From Nonomuraea rhodomycinica (GTDB lineage: Bacteria; Actinomycetota; Actinomycetes; Streptosporangiales; Streptosporangiaceae), in the NCBI RefSeq assembly GCF_013363995.1, contig NZ_JABWGO010000010.1:124001-188000 (forward strand): DNA of 64,000 nt, read 5' to 3'. The position numbers and the translations under genes are program-made. The notes beneath the pieces are model-generated. The model was given only the letters and a program-made list of their open reading frames with translations, made no database searches and had not been told where the DNA came from. This document shows positions 60,954 through 64,000 of the stretch, one piece after another; position 1 is the first letter of the stretch; every line of letters begins with the position of its first letter.

Positions 60954-61301
60954 ATGCTGCCGCCCATCGGCCGGCCGGACCTGGTCCACGCCGGATGGAT
61001 CAGGGAAGGGAACGCGAGGGTCTTCTGCGAGGTCGTCGCGTCGCTCGTCCGCTACGACTTCGACGACCTCGACTGGCAGGCGGTCGAGGCCGCGCTGCCC
61101 GGCACCGACGACGAGCGGGAGGAAGGCTGGTACGGCTACCCGCTGGTCGGTGAGGTGACCCGGCTCGACCTCAGGCTGGCGCGGGCCGTGGGCGGGACGG
61201 TGATCTCCGTCGAGGTGCGCGGCGCCGTGGGCGACGTGCTCCGGGGACAGGTGGAGCTCGCCTGCGACCTGGCCGCCACGTACGACATGAGGCCCAGGTA
61301 G
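60954..61301 (+). CDS. Small cytoplasmic hypothetical protein
   Basis: 115 residues. ARVFCEVVASLVRYDFDDLD near residue 25, acidic centre (LPGTDDEREEGWYGYPLVG), then VTRLDLRLARAVGGTVISVE and CDLAAT at the end. It looks like a compact alpha/beta domain; no family recognised. Start chosen as the first ATG of the sensible region; an upstream extension is less likely. Confidence 0.6.
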   Translation: MLPPIGRPDLVHAGWIREGNARVFCEVVASLVRYDFDDLDWQAVEAALPGTDDEREEGWYGYPLVGEVTRLDLRLARAVGGTVISVEVRGAVGDVLRGQVELACDLAATYDMRPR

Positions 61302-61344
61302 GGAAGCCCGTCCCGGAACCTGGGCCCTGCCGCCGCCCGAGCCG

Positions 61345-61713
61345 CTACGCGGAGCCGGGACCGCCCGGAGCGATCCCGCCCGAGGCCGGGAGGAGGTCGG
61401 CGAAGAGCGTGTCCCTGGAGGACGCCGCGGCGTCCTCGGCCGCCGTGACCGCCGTCAGAATCTCGTGGGCCAGGCTCGCCGCGTCGAGCCGTCTCCGGCT
61501 GCGCGCCGAGATCTCCAGCCGCACGAGGGTGCCGAGCGCGTCGGTGACGGCCGTGATCCCGCCGTCGTCGGCCCGGCCGGAGAACTCGGCGGCACTCCAT
61601 TCCTCCACCCTCGCCTCCGCCCGCGCGGCGGCGGAGATGAGCGCGTCCAGCCGCGCCTGCGCCTCCTCGAACTCCTTGATCCCGTCAGAGCCTTCCACCG
61701 CAGAGCCTTCCAC
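61345..61713 (-). CDS. YbaB/EbfC family nucleoid-associated-like protein (1)
   Basis: 122 residues. A helix-sheet-helix pattern: EFEEAQARLDALISAAARAE, then strands around VTDALGTLVRLEISARSR, then AASLAHEILTAVTAAEDAAA. This fits YbaB/EbfC-like proteins, a DNA-binding fold that in actinobacteria often accompanies type VII secretion genes. Follows the second YbaB gene with a 3-bp gap. Confidence 0.75.
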   Translation of the reverse strand: MEGSAVEGSDGIKEFEEAQARLDALISAAARAEARVEEWSAAEFSGRADDGGITAVTDALGTLVRLEISARSRRRLDAASLAHEILTAVTAAEDAAASSRDTLFADLLPASGGIAPGGPGSA

Positions 61714-61716
61714 CGC

Positions 61717-62112
61717 TCAGTCTCCTCGCAGCACGTTGCGGATGTATCCGTCGAGCGGGTCGGCGGCGTCGGCGCCCGTGGTGCTCCGGCCCGGGCCCGA
61801 GAGCTCCTGCATGACCTCCGTCAGCCGATCGCCCATCGTCCGGTGAGCCGCGGCGATCGCCTCCTGGACGGCGTGCGCGAGCTGGACGTGGTCGAGGCCG
61901 CGCAGGCCGCGCGGATCGATCGACAGCCCGCGCAGGCGCCCGCTGCCGCTCACCTCGGCGCGCACCACCCCTGACGGGTCGGTGCCCGCCAGCCGCTCCT
62001 CCGCCAGCCCGGTCAACGCCCCGTTCAGGGCGCGGGTCCAGTCGTCGGCCTGGCGCAGCAGGTTGACGACGTCCTCCGGCCCGTTCAGGGCGGACGCCTC
62101 GACGTCCCTCAT
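61717..62112 (-). CDS. YbaB/EbfC family nucleoid-associated-like protein (2)
   Basis: 131 residues with the same fold: VVNLLRQADDWTRALNGALT, GLAEERLAGTDPSGVVRAEV, SGSGRLRGLSIDPRGLRGLD, VQLAHAVQEAIAAAHRTMGD. The strand block SGVVRAEVSGSGRLRGLSID is a typical YbaB signature. ATG overlaps the stop of the upstream gene (ATGA). Confidence 0.78.
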   Translation of the reverse strand: MRDVEASALNGPEDVVNLLRQADDWTRALNGALTGLAEERLAGTDPSGVVRAEVSGSGRLRGLSIDPRGLRGLDHVQLAHAVQEAIAAAHRTMGDRLTEVMQELSGPGRSTTGADAADPLDGYIRNVLRGD

Positions 62113-63002
62113 GAGGCCTTCTTGGAGGGTGACTTGCCCTTGGCCGGTTCGGGCTCGTTCATGGGGACCCAGTACTCGTCCACCAGGCGGGGGTCGGCGA
62201 TCGCGTCGGTGAGGTGCAGGTCGCGCGCGCCCCGCGACGGGTCGCCGGACCGGTAGAAGGCGCCTCTCAGGTCGTTGAGCTTCAGCTCCAGCTTGTTGAG
62301 CTCGCTCTCGTACTTGTTGTAGACGTCGGCGAACTGCTTGACGAGGTTGCCGGCCGCGCTCATGAACAGGCCGACCTGGGTCATCAGGGCGACCCTGCCG
62401 ACCGGGTGCGTGCTCATCGTGGCCACCGCGCGCAGGATGGGCGCCGAGGTGGCGTACAACCCGAACACCGACAGGTCGTACTCCATCACCTCCTTGTACT
62501 GGCTGTGCATGGTGCTGCTCATCGCGCCGGAGATCTTGCCGAGCTGGCCGTACAGGCCGTTGATGTTGAACCGGACGTACTGCTGGAGGGTCTGCTGCGC
62601 CACGCCCTTCCAGTAGGGGGTGATGTCGTCGAAGAACGAGCGCCATAAGTCGGACCGGCTGCCCTCCAGCGCCCCGGCCATGTCCTTCCACAGCTCGCGT
62701 CGCGCGTAGAACAGGAACGGGTTGCCCATGTTGAGGGTGGCCACCACGTCGAGCGCGAGCGCCGCCGCGCCGAGCCCCGAGACCGCCATGGCGGCCCGGT
62801 TGTTCTGGCGCAGCGGGTTCAGCCCCTGGATCAGCCGCCGATAGAAGCCGGGGTCGGTACGCGGCGTGGGGCTGACCGTGATGGTCCGCTGCACGGTGCC
62901 GTTGGCGTTGGCGATGTGCAGTTGCCGGTCGCCCGTGGGCGCGGTCTGACCGGGCAGGATCAGCTTCGGCGGTTCGCCCGACGAACTCGACGGAACCGTC
63001 AT
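62109..63002 (-). CDS. Type VII secretion-associated hypothetical protein
   Basis: 297 residues. The first 60 are Pro/Thr-rich. Then come hydrophobic or amphipathic helices (AAMAVSGLGAAALALDVVAT; LFMSAAGNLVKQFADVYNKY), a W-containing region FFDDITPYWKGVAQQTLQQY, and a coiled segment ELNKLELKLNDLRGAFYRSG. A helical pore-like or substrate-like protein; no family recognised. Position between a WXG-like gene and two YbaB genes suggests a secretion-linked role. Confidence 0.55.
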   Translation of the reverse strand: MTVPSSSSGEPPKLILPGQTAPTGDRQLHIANANGTVQRTITVSPTPRTDPGFYRRLIQGLNPLRQNNRAAMAVSGLGAAALALDVVATLNMGNPFLFYARRELWKDMAGALEGSRSDLWRSFFDDITPYWKGVAQQTLQQYVRFNINGLYGQLGKISGAMSSTMHSQYKEVMEYDLSVFGLYATSAPILRAVATMSTHPVGRVALMTQVGLFMSAAGNLVKQFADVYNKYESELNKLELKLNDLRGAFYRSGDPSRGARDLHLTDAIADPRLVDEYWVPMNEPEPAKGKSPSKKAS

Positions 63003-63015
63003 CGCGGATTCCTCC

Positions 63016-63519
63016 TCATGCGGGGGTGCTGTGGTGGTCGGCGGCGTGGTAGTTGTCGGCGGCCTTGACGATCTTGCCGCCGTCGGTGCGCAACAACCCG
63101 GACAGGATGCCGGCGCAGTCGGCCCAGGTGTCGGAGACGGTGTTGAACCGGTTGACGAACAGCAACCCGGCTATGGGCACGCCGGCCATGGGGATGAGCT
63201 GCCAGCCCTCGAAGCGGGGCGTCCAGTGCTTGACGGTCTCCACGCCGGTGGCCGAGCTGTCCATGGTGCCGGCGAACTTCCGTATGAACGCCTCGTTGAC
63301 GTCGTAGCCGTTGGGGCTGCCCGTGTCGTCCGGCGGCGGCGCCTGCCGGGTGGACACGGCCAGTGCCGGCTGCGCCTGGCCGGCGGACACGGCCCGTGCC
63401 GGCTGCGCCCGCAGGCTCTGCGGGAGGCAGGCAGGCGGCGGGCAGGCGGGGGTGTGCGGGCACGGGCTCACCACTGAGGGCGAACCAGCCGCGAACGACA
63501 AGGCATGATCATCTGACAC
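63016..63519 (-). CDS. WXG100/ESX-like helical protein with Pro-rich head
   Basis: 167 residues. The first 65 are Pro/Ala-rich with an imperfect 11-residue repeat (PARAVSAGQAQ / PALAVSTRQAP), encoded by a 33-bp tandem repeat at 63352-63409. The rest is helical: NEAFIRKFAGTMDSSATGVE, HWTPRFEGWQLIPMAGVPIA, and an ending KIVKAADNYHAAD that is typical of ESX/WXG100-like proteins. GTG start with AAAGAG. First gene of the cluster. Confidence 0.6.
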   Translation of the reverse strand: MSDDHALSFAAGSPSVVSPCPHTPACPPPACLPQSLRAQPARAVSAGQAQPALAVSTRQAPPPDDTGSPNGYDVNEAFIRKFAGTMDSSATGVETVKHWTPRFEGWQLIPMAGVPIAGLLFVNRFNTVSDTWADCAGILSGLLRTDGGKIVKAADNYHAADHHSTPA

Positions 63520-63643
63520 GGGCTCTTTGTATCATCACCGTTCCGGGCGGCTGGAGCCGCCGTGGCCGATCCGGCGCGGGTGAACGGAAGATAACTCTCG
63601 CGTTACTGACACAGCCTCGCGCGGTGCGTAAATTGCGGCTGGT

Positions 63644-63658
63644 GTGATCACTGATCAC
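63644..63658. promoter_or_regulatory. GTGATCA-C-TGATCAC dyad upstream of P450
   Basis: A perfect 7-bp inverted repeat 49 bp before the P450 ATG, continuing into a further TGATCG at 63659-63664, so TGATC recurs at 7-bp steps. A plausible operator. The rest of the 188-bp intergenic region is AT-richer and shows no gene. Confidence 0.5.
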
Positions 63659-63707
63659 TGATCGCCCGTCACTTCCTGTTTCCAGGATCTCCTCTCCAAA
63701 GGGTCAC

Positions 63708-64000
63708 ATGACGACGCACCTCCCCTCCTTCCCCGCCGTGAACGAGAACCCGCTCGACACCTGCCTCCGGCTGCGCGAGATCGCCCCCGTGGTCGAGGTG
63801 GAGTTCCCGGGCGGCGTGCCCGCCTACCTTGCGCTGACCCACAAGGCCGTGCGGGAGATCCTCGCCGGGGACAACAAGACCTTCCTGCGGGACCCCCGCC
63901 ACTGGCCCGCGCTGTACGACGGATCGATTCCCGAGGACTGGCCGCTGCGCGCCATCGTCCAGGGCGGTCACCTGTCCACCATGGACGGCGGCGACCACAG
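63708..64000 (+). CDS. Cytochrome P450, N-terminal part (cut by window end)
   Basis: 97 residues to the window edge, open. CLRLREIAPVVEVEFPGGVP, AYLALTHKAVREILAGDNKT, FLRDPRHWPALYDGSIPEDW and HLSTMDGGDH match the start of actinobacterial cytochrome P450s, the last being the helix-C lead (usually LSTMDGGDHRRLR). The haem Cys lies beyond the window. Substrate cannot be inferred. ATG preceded by AAAGGGTCAC. Confidence 0.8.
   Translation, partial: MTTHLPSFPAVNENPLDTCLRLREIAPVVEVEFPGGVPAYLALTHKAVREILAGDNKTFLRDPRHWPALYDGSIPEDWPLRAIVQGGHLSTMDGGDH

Overview
The window is high-GC (roughly 72%) actinobacterial chromosome. The gene set (BldC, DUF4229, a 14-subunit nuo operon with menaquinone genes, frequent GTG starts and 4-bp ATGA/GTGA overlaps) fits a Streptosporangiales-type organism such as Nonomuraea. 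That placement is an inference from gene content; no rRNA gene is present.

Layout. 1-6.8 kb: a broken ABC-permease locus under a PadR regulator, a CPBP protease, hemL, a GNAT enzyme, a secreted zinc peptidase, and a TetR/DUF4267/cupin cluster with paired operators. A decayed DMT transporter follows, divergent from a LysR gene. 7.8-12.8 kb: histidine phosphatase and the system II cytochrome c maturation genes resA-ccdA-resB-ccsB. 12.9-16.5 kb: an HExxH protein with a small partner, bldC, DUF4229 and a secreted beta-propeller protein. 16.5-35.9 kb: menaquinone and complex I block (menG/ubiE, menJ-like reductase, nuoA-N, polyprenyl diphosphate synthase), with a Rex-type operator in front of the menJ-nuo transcription unit, then rarD.

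36.58-45.42 kb: an integrated element of about 8.8 kb sits inside msrA. An 18-bp identity flanks it, the displaced native msrA 3' end lies just outside its right edge, and a large serine integrase abuts that edge. It carries a RepSA-like initiator, an HTH-PLD-like regulator followed by a Nudix protein (compare Pif of pSAM2), small accessory proteins, and a convergent lower-GC cargo pair (DUF4238 and PIN-like). No FtsK-type transfer gene is seen. The left end supplies a substitute msrA C-terminus, so the host enzyme should stay intact.

46-51.2 kb: a LAL-type LuxR regulator lies between a secreted SnoaL-like protein and a small membrane protein. The two flanking genes share a 57-bp upstream element. 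51.3-55.6 kb: a TPR protein and a two-gene cytochrome b/NDH-2 operon. 55.8-61.3 kb: SGNH hydrolase, RlmG-like methyltransferase, ArsR-type regulator, PEP mutase family protein and small proteins. 61.3-63.5 kb: a YbaB/type VII-secretion-associated cluster. The window ends inside a cytochrome P450 gene.

Respiration links most of the chromosomal genes: haem synthesis (hemL), cytochrome c assembly, menaquinone synthesis and complex I all lie within about 35 kb.
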